Shown: piece after piece, positions 23,536 through 34,319 of the stretch
Numbering within the stretch: the stretch's first letter is position 1
Layout: every line of letters starts with the position of its first letter
From: Talpa occidentalis
Lineage: Eukaryota > Chordata > Mammalia > Eulipotyphla > Talpidae
Reading direction: 5' to 3'
NCBI RefSeq assembly: GCF_014898055.3
Contig: NW_023601433.1
Coordinates: 16,912,141 to 16,976,140, forward strand
DNA: 64,000 bases
Made by a program: the position numbers and the translations under genes
The notes under the pieces: generated by a model
The model's input: the letters and a program-made list of their open reading frames with translations, nothing else
Databases searched by the model: none
Told to the model about the DNA's origin: nothing

Positions 23536-23630
23536 GTGCTCGCTTCGGCAGCACATATACTAAAACTGGAAGATTAGCATGGCCCCTGCGCAAGGATGAC
23601 ACGAAAATTCGTGAAGCGTTCCATATTTTT
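23536..23630 (+). pseudogene. U6 snRNA pseudogene, 5' half of a U6-L1 chimera
   Basis: Starts exactly at the U6 5' end (GTGCTCGCTTCGGCAGCACA) and ends at its U-tract (CGTTCCATATTTTT). 95 nt rather than the usual 107: the 12 bases carrying the ACAGAGA box are missing (CTGGAAGATTAGC instead of TTGGAACGATACAGAGAAGA). It also has a C-to-A change (ACACGAAAATTCG). It continues directly into L1 sequence, so it arose by reverse transcription and is not a Pol III U6 gene; no snRNA promoter elements (PSE/TATA) are apparent upstream. Confidence 0.95.
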
Positions 23631-23939
23631 TAAACACATGCAATTTGCAGCAACATGGATGGCGCTGGAAGGGATCATGCTCAGCGAAACAAGCCAGAAA
23701 GAAAAAGAAAAATACCGGATGGTCTCACTCATAACAGGAATCTAGAAAACTTAAATAAGGGACCAGGAAAATGAATAACTATAAGAAAGTGAAAATCAAA
23801 ATCAATAAAAAACTATGAACCAGAGACACTTTTTGGGGGGTGGGGGGCGGGAGGGGAGGGATTGGGTCATAATGGGGGGGGTTGCAATTGTATGGGGAAT
23901 ATAAAAATAAAATTTATTATTTAAAAAAAAAAAAAAAAA
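23631..23939 (+). mobile_element. L1 3' end, 3' half of a U6-L1 chimera
   Basis: Begins within the last part of ORF2 (catgcaatttgcagcaacat, tggatggcgctggaaggga), then 3' UTR with actcataacaggaatctaga, a G-rich block and ggggaatataaaaataaaat, ending in an A-tail. Target-site duplication catgtaagg lies before the U6 start (23527-23535) and after the A-tail (23940-23948), so both halves inserted together. Confidence 0.93.
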
Positions 23940-23988
23940 CATGTAAGGAACTAGCTCTAAAACTTCCTCTTTTAAAAAGTTCCCACTA

Positions 23989-24265
23989 TGGGCCTTCCCA
24001 GTGGCGCAGGGGTTGAGCACTGGGTTGCGAAGCTGCCCGCAGCCTCAGCAGCGCCGGTTTGATCCCCGGCTGCTCCCCCGCCACCGGAGGAGAGTCCCGC
24101 ATGGTGCGCAGACCTCTCCTGCCGCCCGCTGCTCCCCTCAGCAGTGTACTTCGGTCCTTCTGCCTGCTCTGCTCCCCGCTCTGGCTCTGGTGAATTCTCT
24201 CACCCTCCCGCGCTTCTGATTGTACCCAGTGCTTGTATAAATAAATAAATAAATAAATCTTTAAA
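23989..24265 (+). mobile_element. tRNA-derived SINE (young type)
   Basis: gggccttcccagtggcgcag head, tail aataaataaataaatcttta. Perfect target-site duplication aaaaagttcccacta at 23974-23988 and 24266-24280, only 40 nt after the U6-L1 insertion. Confidence 0.95.
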
Positions 24266-24280
24266 AAAAAGTTCCCACTA

Positions 24281-24976
24281 AATTCTGGGATTTGCAGCCT
24301 GAAACACCACAGAGCCTGCTACGCTCTGGGCTCAACTACCTAAGCCAAGCTACCAGATCTCTGCTTTCTCTAAGTGTAGAAAAACCAGGAGCCAAGTTTA
24401 CATAGAGCAGTTTTGTTAAAAAGTGGGTAAGAGTTTGCTGTTTTCTAAGAAATGCCTTTCAGAAATCACCTTGGTTATTCCACTCTTTTTGACTGGCACT
24501 CACACACCAGCAGCATCTGCCCACTTCAGCCCTGGTCAAGGTTAGCCTGTTTATATTCTGAGCCTTTTTCTTTAATCTTTTTTTTATTCTTTGTTTAATT
24601 TTTAAATTAAAATTGGTCATACAAATTAATATATATAAGTCTAATATACAGAATGACACAATGAAACAACTGGTTTAAAAAACTAACCTTAGCATGATGA
24701 TTTTTATTTACATCTACCTGCCTACTAATAAGGATATTTTCCTATGTTTACCTCACATACCAATTTCTCTTGTGTGAAAACCTTTAGAATCTCTAGCTCT
24801 ACCAGACACACCCAACTTCTCTCATCTATAATTAAGAGTCTGTTCTTTACCTAAAACCTATCTCAAGTACTTTTCAGCCAAACACATTTTTGAGAAACTA
24901 AATGCTAGATCTCACTATCTTAATACAAAAACCAATGATGTTCCTGTTAAAACATAATATTGCTAACACTATTTAC
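24281..24976. other. HERC2 intron 3' of w17, nothing recognised
   Basis: AT-rich, no element identified. Confidence 0.5.
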
Positions 24977-25155
24977 CTAAGAAGCTGCTGTATAAGCTGA
25001 ACCAGAGGCAAACACTGTTTTCCAGAAGATTCATAGATCCCTGTATTAATAAGGTCTTTATCCAATGGAGTCCTACTTCTATGAAATGTGGAGGCATTCG
25101 CTTCCTGTTCATCAATTTCTTTTTCCTTCTGTGCTTCTTTTTTCGCTTCAATATC
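24977..25155 (-). CDS. HERC2: HERC2 exon w17: coiled-coil-like segment
   Basis: 179 nt, about residues 958-1017. Acceptor aattacag|GAT, donor CTTAG|gtaaat; phase 0 in, phase 2 out. It starts DIEAKKEAQKEKEIDEQEAN, a highly charged helix with coiled-coil character, then HRSRTPLDKDLINTGIYESS and LPLVQLIQQLLR. Confidence 0.97.
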
Positions 25156-25544
25156 CTGTAATTCATAAAACAGAGACTGGTTACCAGTTATCTTAGCAGT
25201 AGGTGTGAAGGCTCCCTGGGCTAAGCCCTGATCCTTGCTGGTCTGATGTGTGTCACACATCTGGTGACAATGGCTCAGACCCACTTGTCAGAAATCCCGT
25301 CACTTATATTAATCAGTTTCTAAACTCAATCATCCTACAGTCCAATGTCCAGGCTGATAATCTCCATGAAGTACTAAAAATCTTCCTGGCTCATACAAAA
25401 AGCCAATGTGATCTGCCCCATCCACACAGAAGCTATCTGCTTTGTAAACATGAAGCTACAACTCATAGGGTATTTGCCCAAATCATGTATCTGATAAGAG
25501 ACATCTGTCCAGAATATGAAATAATTCTTCTAGTTCAACAATGA

Positions 25545-26330
25545 AAAGATAATCTAAACACTGGCAAAGGATTTGAATGGACGACATACAAATGGTCAAT
25601 AAACACATAAAAAAGATGCTAGACATCATTAGTCACGAGGGGAATTCACACCAGGATGGCTATGATCAAAATGGTATATGGTAGTAATAAGGATGTGGAA
25701 AAAAGGGAACAATTGTACATTGCTACTGGGAATGAAAAACAGTGTATCAACTTAAGAAAACAATCTGTCTATTCCTCAAAACATTCAACATAGAGTTACC
25801 ATAAACCTCAACAACTTCACTCCAAAAAGATAAACATATTCACACAAAACCCTTAGGAGCTACTCAGAGCAGTATTATTCACAATAAAATAACAGTGGAA
25901 ACAGCCCAAATGTCCATCAGCTGATGAATGACAGACAATATGTGCCACATCTGCACAAGGAAATGTTGATTAGCCATTGAAAAAACTAAAGGTCAACATG
26001 GATGTCACAACATAGATCAACTTATTAAACACCATGCAATTAAAGAAAACCAGACTCAGTCACTCACTCTATGACCCCATCTATATGAAATGCTTAGACT
26101 AGAGAACTCTTCAGAGATGAAGAGTTAACAACTGGGAGGAGTGGGAATCAAGGAGTGACTGTGAGGGGCACAGGATTTCCTTTTGAAATGATGAACATTA
26201 GATTGTGGTATGATGGTTACACAACTATGTGAACATACAAAAAACACTGAACTATACAGTTTTAAAGAGGAAGTTTATAGCATATAAATTATATTGCCAT
26301 AAAGCTATTATTTTGGAAAACAAAAATCAA
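25545..26330 (+). mobile_element. Old L1 3' end
   Basis: Ordered L1 landmarks: gatttgaatggacgacatac, acaccaggatggctatgatc, aacagcccaaatgtccatca, atgaccccatctatatgaaa and cactgaactatacagtttta. Strongly mutated; antisense to HERC2. Confidence 0.85.
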
Positions 26331-26744
26331 ATACAATCAATATTCCAGAAGACCAACCATGAAACAAGCATTGTTCTAGTAACCAAATTTATTGAGAAAA
26401 AGCAGACTTTGTTCCTCTGGACCTAATTTTTTAAAGACAAAAATGCAGTCTAACCACAGTCTTCCTCCATCCTGACAAGTAGGTATAGAGAGGAAGGTCC
26501 CAACTCAGTGGTAGCAGTGGAATTCCTCTATCCTCTCACAGGGACAAGAAAGCAACGGGGATCAGAAAACTAAAAAATCTCCACGCTTTTGACACAGCAA
26601 TTTCGTTTCTAGAATGTTTTTCCTAATAATCAGTCTTACAGTCAATGACATATTACTACAAGACTGTAATTTAAAATTATAGTAAGAATATCTGAAGCCT
26701 AATGGCAAAAAACAGTAGGTTGTCTTAAAAAAAAAAAAAAGAAG

Positions 26745-27055
26745 GGGCCTCCCCGGTGGCGCAGTGGTTGAGCGCTGGGTTGCGAAGCTGCCTGCAGCCT
26801 CTGCAACGCCGGTTTGATCCCCGGCTGCTCCCCGGCCACCGGAGGAGGGTCCCACATGGCGCGCAGACCTCTCCTGCCACCCGCTGCTCCCTCAGCAGTG
26901 TACTTCGGTCCTTCTGCCTGCTCTGCTCCCCGCTCTGCCTCTGGTGAATTCTCTCACCCTCCCGCGCTTCTGACTGTACCCAGTGCATGTATAAACAAAC
27001 AAACAAATAAATAAATAAATAAATAAAACATGCCTCTATTAAAAAAAAAAAAAAA
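26745..27055 (+). mobile_element. tRNA-derived SINE with ACATGCCT tail extension
   Basis: Young-type copy, head gggcctccccggtggcgcag. After the aaacaaataaataaataaat tract, the usual TCTTT is replaced by aacatgcctctatt (about 27027-27040) and then a long A-tail. Flanking A-rich repeat ending in gaag on both sides. The extension is shared with two other copies (57662-58000, 59579-59890). Confidence 0.9.
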
Positions 27056-28471
27056 AAAGAAGCGATTTTCTTTCCATCTGACACTTTCCCCAAGCAACAG
27101 AAAAAATGGAAACAACAGCAGAATATTCAACACAGAACACATGGTAGCCTGATGAGTGAAGATGCAAATCAACATTATCACTGAGACTAGTCCTGGCGCC
27201 ATAATCAATATCATTAGCAACATTTGTATTCCTAAATGTCTGGAAAACTATACACAAAAAATATTATTCTAAAAGATGGTTATTCTAAAAGGTGATTATT
27301 TTTGTTTGTGACTTTCTTTAGCTTCAAAAACATTTTTGTTTTCAAATAAAACAGGCTTTTGGCTATTTTTTTAGGCAGCTTTTATTATGAGATCATAATC
27401 CATATGTCTCTCTACCCTCCCCCACTCAACAACCAGGCTCTCTACAGCAGGAAGCACAGATTTTGTCAATTAATGGGTTCTAAAAATACTGCTTGGGCCA
27501 TGTCAACATGTCTGAGTGGCCCACTGTCAATGGAGGGAGCTATGACATGGAGCCCTATGGGGCCTGGAAGAGAAGGAAGGTCTTGGAGTCAGCAAATGTA
27601 TTGGTCATAACAGCTTAGCAAATATCTAAATTCCTGTGGTACTTATGTCATATCTATAAAATAGAATTTTAAGACAACTTCCCCACTCGAGATGGTTGAC
27701 CAGATTAAAAGAGAAAAATATGTAGCACAGCACCTGGGCAATAACAGGTACACAGCAGTGGCAGCTGCTAACATTATTACATGTTAATTTTTTCCTAATG
27801 TTCCTGATTTAACCAGGGTATTTAAGAATGCTTTCAAAGACATATTTTTAATTAATTCATTTATTTTTAACTGAGAAAATCTCAGGGTACCCCATCAGGT
27901 AGTACCATCACAGGGCACCCACCACCAACTCACCCACATTCTACCACCACAGACCTTTGTGCTTCCTTCTCTCTCTGTTCTTTGCCCTGCCCACTCAAAG
28001 ACATTTGTTACTGTACTTACTTCATCTAATTTTATCAGTATGCACTTTAAAAACAACTATCACAACAATGAAAGCAACAAAAGATGTTATGGAAGGACAA
28101 CAAGCAAGTACAAATGAAAATTGAAACCAATGAGATAGCATTGCACCTAGAATACCTCAAGATAAAAAGTGTCTGACCTCTGAAAGCAAAGGTGAGGTCA
28201 TGGAAATAATTATCCTATGACTGGAGAATCTGTCAAATTCATTGAACTAGAGTGGGTTCATTCTGTCATACTAATTACATCAAGATTTTCTTAAAACTAA
28301 TAAAAGAATGTATATTACAGATAATACTTGAATGCTACCAAGTTTTAGTTTTTCAGTCATGTTGGTGATAGGTATTTCCTCACACACGTGCGCATGGCGT
28401 TTCACTCCAGCATACGGCCAGCTCAGATCAGATCACCTCCATCAGTTCACATGCACACTCCTGGGCCATAC
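27056..28471. other. HERC2 intron 3' of w16, nothing recognised
   Basis: About 1.4 kb without any element I can name. Confidence 0.45.
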
Positions 28472-28596
28472 CTGGATTTCTGCAGTAATGGCTGCATTTA
28501 AGGCTGACTCTAGGCCTCCATCAGCCATTAGGCTGCCCACCAGAAGATCAATCATGAACCGACGACCTGGACTTATGTTAACTTCATTGCCTGAAA
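28472..28596 (-). CDS. HERC2: HERC2 exon w16
   Basis: 125 nt, about residues 916-957, 100 nt downstream of w15. Acceptor tttttccag|TT, donor ATCCAG|gtatgg; phase 1 in, phase 0 out. It encodes SGNEVNISPGRRFMIDLLVG then SLMADGGLESALNAAITAEI. Confidence 0.97.
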
Positions 28597-28696
28597 CTGG
28601 AAAAAGGAAAGGATTTTTGCCAAATGAAGGTAAGCACCAGGCCCTTCCAGCACACTCCTGCACCCACTCCTCACCCCACCCCTAGCCCAAGCTCAC

Positions 28697-28925
28697 CTGC
28701 ACAGGGCAGGAGAGCAGAGAGTGCCCGAGCCCGCTCCTCTGCAGTGGGCAGCAGCACGGACCACCCGCTCTGCAGCACCGCCTGGGCAGCCACCTGCACG
28801 GTGCCCAGCACACCCGCACTGCTGGCCAAGGCCACCACCGTCTGCTTCAGGCTGTTGAGGAGGACGCTGCCCAGACCTAAACCAAGGAATTCTGGGTCAA
28901 CCTGGTGACTAATGGCAGCATGCAA
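28697..28925 (-). CDS. HERC2: HERC2 exon w15
   Basis: 229 nt, about residues 840-916. Acceptor cctttcag|TTG, donor GTGCAG|gtgagc; phase 0 in, phase 1 out. It encodes LHAAISHQVDPEFLGLGLGS, a run of small and hydrophobic helical residues, then ERARALSALLPCA. GC-rich exon with no named domain. Confidence 0.97.
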
Positions 28926-30106
28926 CTGAAAGGAGAAAAACAATTTTCACTTAGAAGCCCTAAAAATGAGTGGATTTTTAAATCTTATTAAAGACTGAGT
29001 GAAATACAATTTGAGGTATTATTTAAATAAGAAAAGAAAACCTTCCAGTATATGTACTTTTTCACACTGAACTAAAAAAAACTTGAGCAATAGCAGTTGA
29101 GAATCCATATTAATGGATTTTACAAGAGGAAATTTTTTAACCCAATTATAAATAAGTATATAGAAAAGCTGAACAAAAAGCTCAACAAAAGTTAAAAAAT
29201 GTGGAAACAGCAACCTCCACCCCTGCCCCAATCATCTGCACCAAACACAGAAACAGTAGATGAGGTATAACCAGAGGCGTCAGAAGAGCACACATCCAAG
29301 CAAGGAGCACACAAGGCAACTCCTCAAAGGCCAACACGGAGCTCACACAGATACACGTGGCAGGAGCCATGCAGTTCTGAGCTCAGACAGAGTCTCAGGA
29401 CTTGAGACCCACAATGCCCACCCTGCAGAGCCGGGAGCTGCTCAGTCATCTGCCCAGGATGGACGGTGACCCACTGCCCACTCAGGCTTTGGGAAGAGAC
29501 ACCCCACAGAGACCCAGCCTGCCCGAGAAGCAGATGCGAAATCAAATATACACCACCATCTCACAGGTCAAGAAAGGGAAGCCAAAGCCCATCTACAGCT
29601 TAAGAATTCGTGGAACCTTGGAGAAAAAATACAAAACTGTCCTCCAGTGACAGCCCCCAGATATCCCATTCAGGGATACTGCCACAAAGAAATGCCCTGG
29701 CAAACATTACCCTGATGGTGGCTTGGCAGTCAGACAGCACAAGCCACACTAGGCGACCACGAGGGAGAGTCACAAACAGAGTAAAAGCAAAATATGCCCC
29801 AAGAGATGGCAGTAACCAAAAAATGCAATAAATCCATAAAGTAATTGTTCTAAAAGAACAAGGAACAGAATGCAGAAGTGAGAATGAGCGAAAATGAAAG
29901 ACCTCAAAAAGATCCATACATATAAATTCTAAAAATGAGAAAAATAATTACAGGAATAAAACCTCAAAAAGCAGTGTGAAAACCCAGGACCCCTAGTTCC
30001 CGGAATTTCTCTGTGCGCTGCACCTGTGGGTCCCACCTCACAGAGGGCTGCCACAGGAGTTTAGTGAATTATTATGTCTAAAGCAGTGTTCATAAAAGTG
30101 TATATT
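28926..30106. other. HERC2 intron 5' of w15, nothing firmly recognised
   Basis: Could contain a decayed L1 5' region from about 29850 on, joining the block at 30664, but no landmark is convincing. Confidence 0.4.
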
Positions 30107-30120
30107 AAAAATACGGCCAG

Positions 30121-30395
30121 GAGCCTCCCTGGTGGCGCAGGCGGTTGAGCGCCGCACTGTGAGTCTGTCTGCAGCCTTTGTAGAGAGTTTGATCCTGGCC
30201 GGTGGGCAAGAATTCCACATGGCGAAGCAGACCTCTCCTGTCTCGCCCTCTGCTCCCCTCAGCAGTGTATTTCTTCAGTCTGCCTGTTCTTCTCCTCACT
30301 CTGTCTCCAGTGGATCCCCTCACCCTCCCCGTGCATCTGGCCTGTACCCTGGTTCTTGTATAAAAATAAATAAATCTTTAAAAATAAATAAAATA
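30121..30395 (+). mobile_element. tRNA-derived SINE, first of a tandem pair
   Basis: gagcctccctggtggcgcag head to aaaaataaataaatcttta tail. The outer duplication aaaaatacggcca is left of this copy (30107-30119) and right of the second copy (30651-30663, aaaaatatggcca). Confidence 0.9.
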
Positions 30396-30650
30396 GGGGC
30401 CTCCCCAGTGGCGCAGCAGTTGAGCCTCTGCAGCGCCGGTTCGATCCCCGGCTGCCGGGCAAGGGTCCCACATGGTGCACAGACCTCTCCTGCCACCCAC
30501 TGCTTCCCTCAGAAGTGTACTTCATCAGTCTGCCTGTTCTGCTCTCCGCTCTGGCTCTGGTGAATTCTCTCACCCTCCCCTGCTTCTGACTGTACCCAGT
30601 GCTTGTATAAATAAATAAATCTTTAAAAAAGTAATAAATTAAATAAAAAT
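30396..30650 (+). mobile_element. tRNA-derived SINE with deleted head segment, second of a pair
   Basis: ggggcctccccagtggcgca head jumps from cagcagttgag to cctctgcagcgccgg: about 25-30 nt between the A and B boxes are missing. Normal body and tail. Lies in the A-rich tail of the preceding SINE. Confidence 0.88.
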
Positions 30651-30663
30651 AAAAATATGGCCA

Positions 30664-31260
30664 ATTCAACAATAAAGTATATCCAGCTAAGGGAGAATTT
30701 GTGAACTGAAAGATAGTACTGAGTAGATCACCCAGAAGGCTGAAGAGAAAGCTAAAGAAAAGAGCATTAAAAAAATACATATTTTAAAATATCAAAAAAG
30801 TTATGCTTCTTGGAAGATAAAATGAATGAGTTCAGCATACCTACAGTAGGAACCTCAGAGAAATGTCCAAGATGGGGGGGAAGGGAGCACTTTAAAAAGT
30901 AAACTGAAGATTTTTTAAAACTTAACAAAGGTAATCTCACATCAAATGAGAATTATAACCTCAGGTTATACATATTAAAATAAATTTTCACACAGACATA
31001 ATGTCTTAAAATTACAAAATGAAGGCAGAAAAATATGAACGGTTACCAAAGAAAAACACAAATTAGATACAAACAAACAACAATTGCATTAAAGCAAGAC
31101 CTCACACCAGCAACAAAAAGGCCAGGAGATAACAAGATAATCAAAGAGCTGATGAAGAGTTTTCAGTCTTTATAACTCAAGACACTGACAAAGAAAACCC
31201 AGTGAAGGAGGAACACAGGAGGTAGGGGATATAAGCTATAATGACAAAACAAATTGGTTT
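30664..31260 (+). mobile_element. Probable old L1 5'/ORF1 fragment
   Basis: ggagaatttgtgaactgaaa and cacccagaaggctgaagaga recall the L1 ORF1 upstream region (agtgaacttgaagatag-like). Diverged and without an open frame; assignment is tentative. Confidence 0.45.
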
Positions 31261-31629
31261 AAAAAAAGACTACAGAACCAAGGAAGTAGAGCCTCTTAAA
31301 AATGATTATGATAATGATAGGAGGTAAGTGAAAAAATAGTAAGACAAGAAATGTTTTTGTCCCATTTCTATGTTGACTGGGGAGGGAGGAAACCCAGCTT
31401 ACTGAGTCAAGTTCTCACAGTCCAGGCAAAAGACAGGCTAGCAAAGCCAGCCGGTCTCTCATCTCTCTGTCTCCTAATCGCCTTTTATCTTGCCCACTGG
31501 TTTCTCCGTGTACAACAGTAAATTCAATATATATAAATATGTAAACATTATATTCCAATATGTGTAAATATTATTACTTAAACTTAAGACACTTATAAAA
31601 GGAGGGGGAGGAAGGGAAATCATCAATAC

Positions 31630-31830
31630 CTGAAGTCGCAGAAGATTCAGTGTCGCCACGGCCATGCACTCTTTCTCTTGGGGTGGGGGCCAGTCAGCAG
31701 TGCCATCCATCCCCTCGCTCACTTGTCGCAATAGGAGGTCCAGTTGCTCAAAAGTCATTGAACAGATGTCTACCACAAAAGGGACCCGGAGGCCGATGGA
31801 CCACTCAGAACAAGATGACCAAGCAAAGCT
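31630..31830 (-). CDS. HERC2: HERC2 exon w14: propeller closing strand and linker
   Basis: 201 nt, 67 codons, about residues 773-839. Acceptor ttccatag|AGC, donor CTTCAG|gtattg; phase 0 at both ends. It starts SFAWSSCSEWSIGLRVPFVV, which finishes the propeller, and goes on to FEQLDLLLRQVSEGMDG and EKECMAVATLNLLRLQ. Confidence 0.97.
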
Positions 31831-32029
31831 CTATGGAAGAAACACACGAAAATGAATCTACGACATCAGCTGTTGAACTAAATGTTCCACAGGAGGAGTT
31901 CACTATTACGAATGGCAAAAAAACACTTAAATTATTATTCATTCCTTTAACTGTCCCAAATACCTACCTATTTCTTAATATAAATAACCAGAAATGAATA
32001 ACAGAAAGCGAGCAGAACAAATTCCAAAC

Positions 32030-32230
32030 ACTTAAAAATAAAATTAAAGGACACATTTACTAATCCATTATTCAAGAGAAATTAGAAATTCTCAAGAGAA
32101 ATAAGAAAATATTTTGAACAAAACAAAAGTAAAAATATATCAAAATTTGTACGCGCAGTTAAAGTTACTGCTTAGAGAAAAATTTATAGCATCAAGTAGC
32201 TTTTACACCAAAAGAAGAAGTCTCACGTCA
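32030..32230 (+). mobile_element. L1 ORF2 fragment, part 1
   Basis: ctgcttagagaaaaatttat plus agcatcaagtagctttta resemble the L1 ORF2 block gggaaatttatagcactaaatgc. Broken by SINEs; continues at 32728. Confidence 0.7.
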
Positions 32231-32247
32231 ATAATATAAGCTTCTCG

Positions 32248-32417
32248 GACCTCTCCTGTCTCGCCCGCTGCTCCCTTCAGCAGAATATTTCAGTCGGTCT
32301 GCCTGTTCTGTTCCCCACTCTGTCTCTGGTGAATCCTCTCACCTACCCCCCATACCACCACATCTCTGGCCTATACTGCAGCTTTTGTATGCATAAATAA
32401 ATAAATCTTTAAAAAAT
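32248..32417 (+). mobile_element. 5'-truncated tRNA-derived SINE
   Basis: Starts inside the body (ggacctctcctgtctcgccc) with no tRNA head; normal tail aataaataaatctttaaaaa. Target-site duplication aataatataagcttctc/aataatacaagcttctc marks both ends, so truncation happened at insertion. Confidence 0.9.
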
Positions 32418-32454
32418 AATAATACAAGCTTCTCCCTAAAGAAACTCAAAATAT

Positions 32455-32727
32455 GGGCCTCCCCTGGTGGCTCAGTGGTTGAGCACTGGGCTGCAAAGCT
32501 GCCCTCAGCCTCAGCAGCAGTACCGGTTCGATCCCCGGTTGCCAGCGAGGGTCCTACATGGCATGCAGACCTCTCCTGCCGCGCCCGCTGCTCCCCTCAG
32601 CAGTATACTTTGTCAGTCTGCCTGTTCTGTTCCCCGCTCTGGCTCTGGTGAATTCTCTCACCCTCCCATGCTTCTGACTGTACCCAGTGCTTGTTTAAAT
32701 AAATAAATAAATCTTAAAAATAAAAAA
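32455..32727 (+). mobile_element. tRNA-derived SINE
   Basis: gggcctcccctggtggctca head, tail aataaataaataaatctt. No clear target duplication. Confidence 0.9.
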
Positions 32728-33156
32728 ACAGTAAGGTGAAATCAAATGCAAGCTTGGAGGGAAGGAGTATAAAACACGAGAAGATACCAATTAAATTAAA
32801 AGCAAAAAATAAGGGCAAAATTAATAAAATTAAAGCTGTCTTCTTAAAAAAGATCAACAAAATGGATAAGCCTCTACTATAACAGACACAAATTACTAAT
32901 ATCAATTATGGTAGAGAAGATATCACTGCAAACGTTTCAAAAGGCTAGTAAGAAAATACTAAAAAAAAATGAAGGAAAACTTCATATACAAAAAATGGAA
33001 AACTCAGATGTAATAGAAGAATACCTAGTGCTACTATCCAGAAACAAATACTCTGACTGGTTCCATAGCTATTAAAGAACTTGATTTTGTATTTAAAAAA
33101 CCTTTTGACAAAGCAATGTCCAGGTTCAGGTGAATTCACATAAAAATATTTAATAA
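32728..33156 (+). mobile_element. L1 ORF2 fragment, part 2
   Basis: aagatcaacaaaatggataa and gcctctactataacagacac match L1 ORF2 before the reverse-transcriptase core. Interrupted and mutated. Confidence 0.75.
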
Positions 33157-33169
33157 AGAAATAACACTA

Positions 33170-33501
33170 GGGCCTCTCCGGTGGCGCAGCAGTTGAGCGC
33201 TGGGTTGCGAGGCTGCCCGCAGCCTCTGCAGCACTGGTTCCTTCCCCGGCTGCTCCCCAGCCACCGGAGGAGGGTCCCACATGGCGTGCAGACCTCTCCT
33301 GCCGCCTGCTGCTCCCCTCAGCAGTGTACTTTGGTCCTTCTGCCTGCTCTGCTCCCCGCTCTGGCTCTGGTGAATTCTCTCACCCTCCCGAGCTTCTGAC
33401 TGTACCCAGTGCTTGTATAAATAAACAAACAAACAAATAAATAAATAAATCTTTCAAAAAAAAAAAAAAAAAAAAAAAAACTTTCAAAAAAAAAAAAAAA
33501 A
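33170..33501 (+). mobile_element. tRNA-derived SINE with doubled A-tail
   Basis: gggcctctccggtggcgcag head, tail aataaataaataaatctttc, then a long A-run, a second actttc and another A-run. Target-site duplication aaagaaataacactag/aaagaaagaacactag. Confidence 0.92.
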
Positions 33502-33509
33502 GAAAGAAC

Positions 33510-34290
33510 ACTAGCTCTATGTGGTGCCTTCTAGAAAACAAGAGGGAGGAACTCATGCCAATACTTTCTATGTGTTCAGTTTCATCCTGATTTTAAAAAA
33601 TCAAACAAAATCGTATAAGAACATCAAAAACAGCATCTCTGATAAGCATCAACAGAAAATTCCTCAACACTGTATTACCAAATCCAGCAATGTATACAAA
33701 AACAATACACCATGACCAAATCAGGTTTTCCCTACTAAAGGTAAAGATTTGGTCATTATTTGAAGGCTAATCTTTGTTTTCCACCATTGAAAAGGACTAA
33801 AAGAAGGCAAACTATCTGATCATCTCAATTGAGGAGAACAACAGCAACTGAAAAAGTTGATCATTTATTCACAATAATAAAAATTTCAAAAGCAGGAATT
33901 AAAGGCAACTCCCTTAATGTGTGAATAAGGCACCTGCAAAGAAAAAAAAAAACCTTCAACTAACATCATACTTAATGGTGAAAGACTGAATGCTTCCCCC
34001 TATAATGAGGAACAATGCAAGGATGTCCACTCTCACCACCCTTATTCAGCATCATATTGGATGTTCTGGTTCATGCAGTAAGGCCAGGGAAAGAAATAAA
34101 GGGCACTCATATTGGAAAGGAAGAAATGAAGCTGTTGCTACATACAGACAATGTAATTGTTTTTGAAGAAAAGCCCAAGGAAGCTCCTAGAAGTAGTAAG
34201 TTTAGACATCTGCAAGACAGGGTCAGCATGCAAAAATCGGTGTTATTTCTATATACTAACAAAGAATGATGAGAAACCAAAAATCTACAA
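33510..34290 (+). mobile_element. L1 ORF2 reverse-transcriptase fragment
   Basis: aaaaaccttcaactaacatc then atacttaatggtgaaagact and caaggatgtccactctcacc are L1 RT-domain landmarks; the translation at 34015-34200 reads GCPLSPPLFSIILDVLVHAV, with the RT catalytic D-D pair altered (HTDN). Decayed. Its right end lies about 30 nt from the w13 splice donor. Confidence 0.88.
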
Positions 34291-34319
34291 CATACTAAAT
34301 CAAGCTATATACACAGTAC

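Noticed and set aside
30132..30780. Open frames of about 140-170 codons on both strands
   Set aside because: Both lie in the tandem SINE pair and repeat SINE-encoded peptides.
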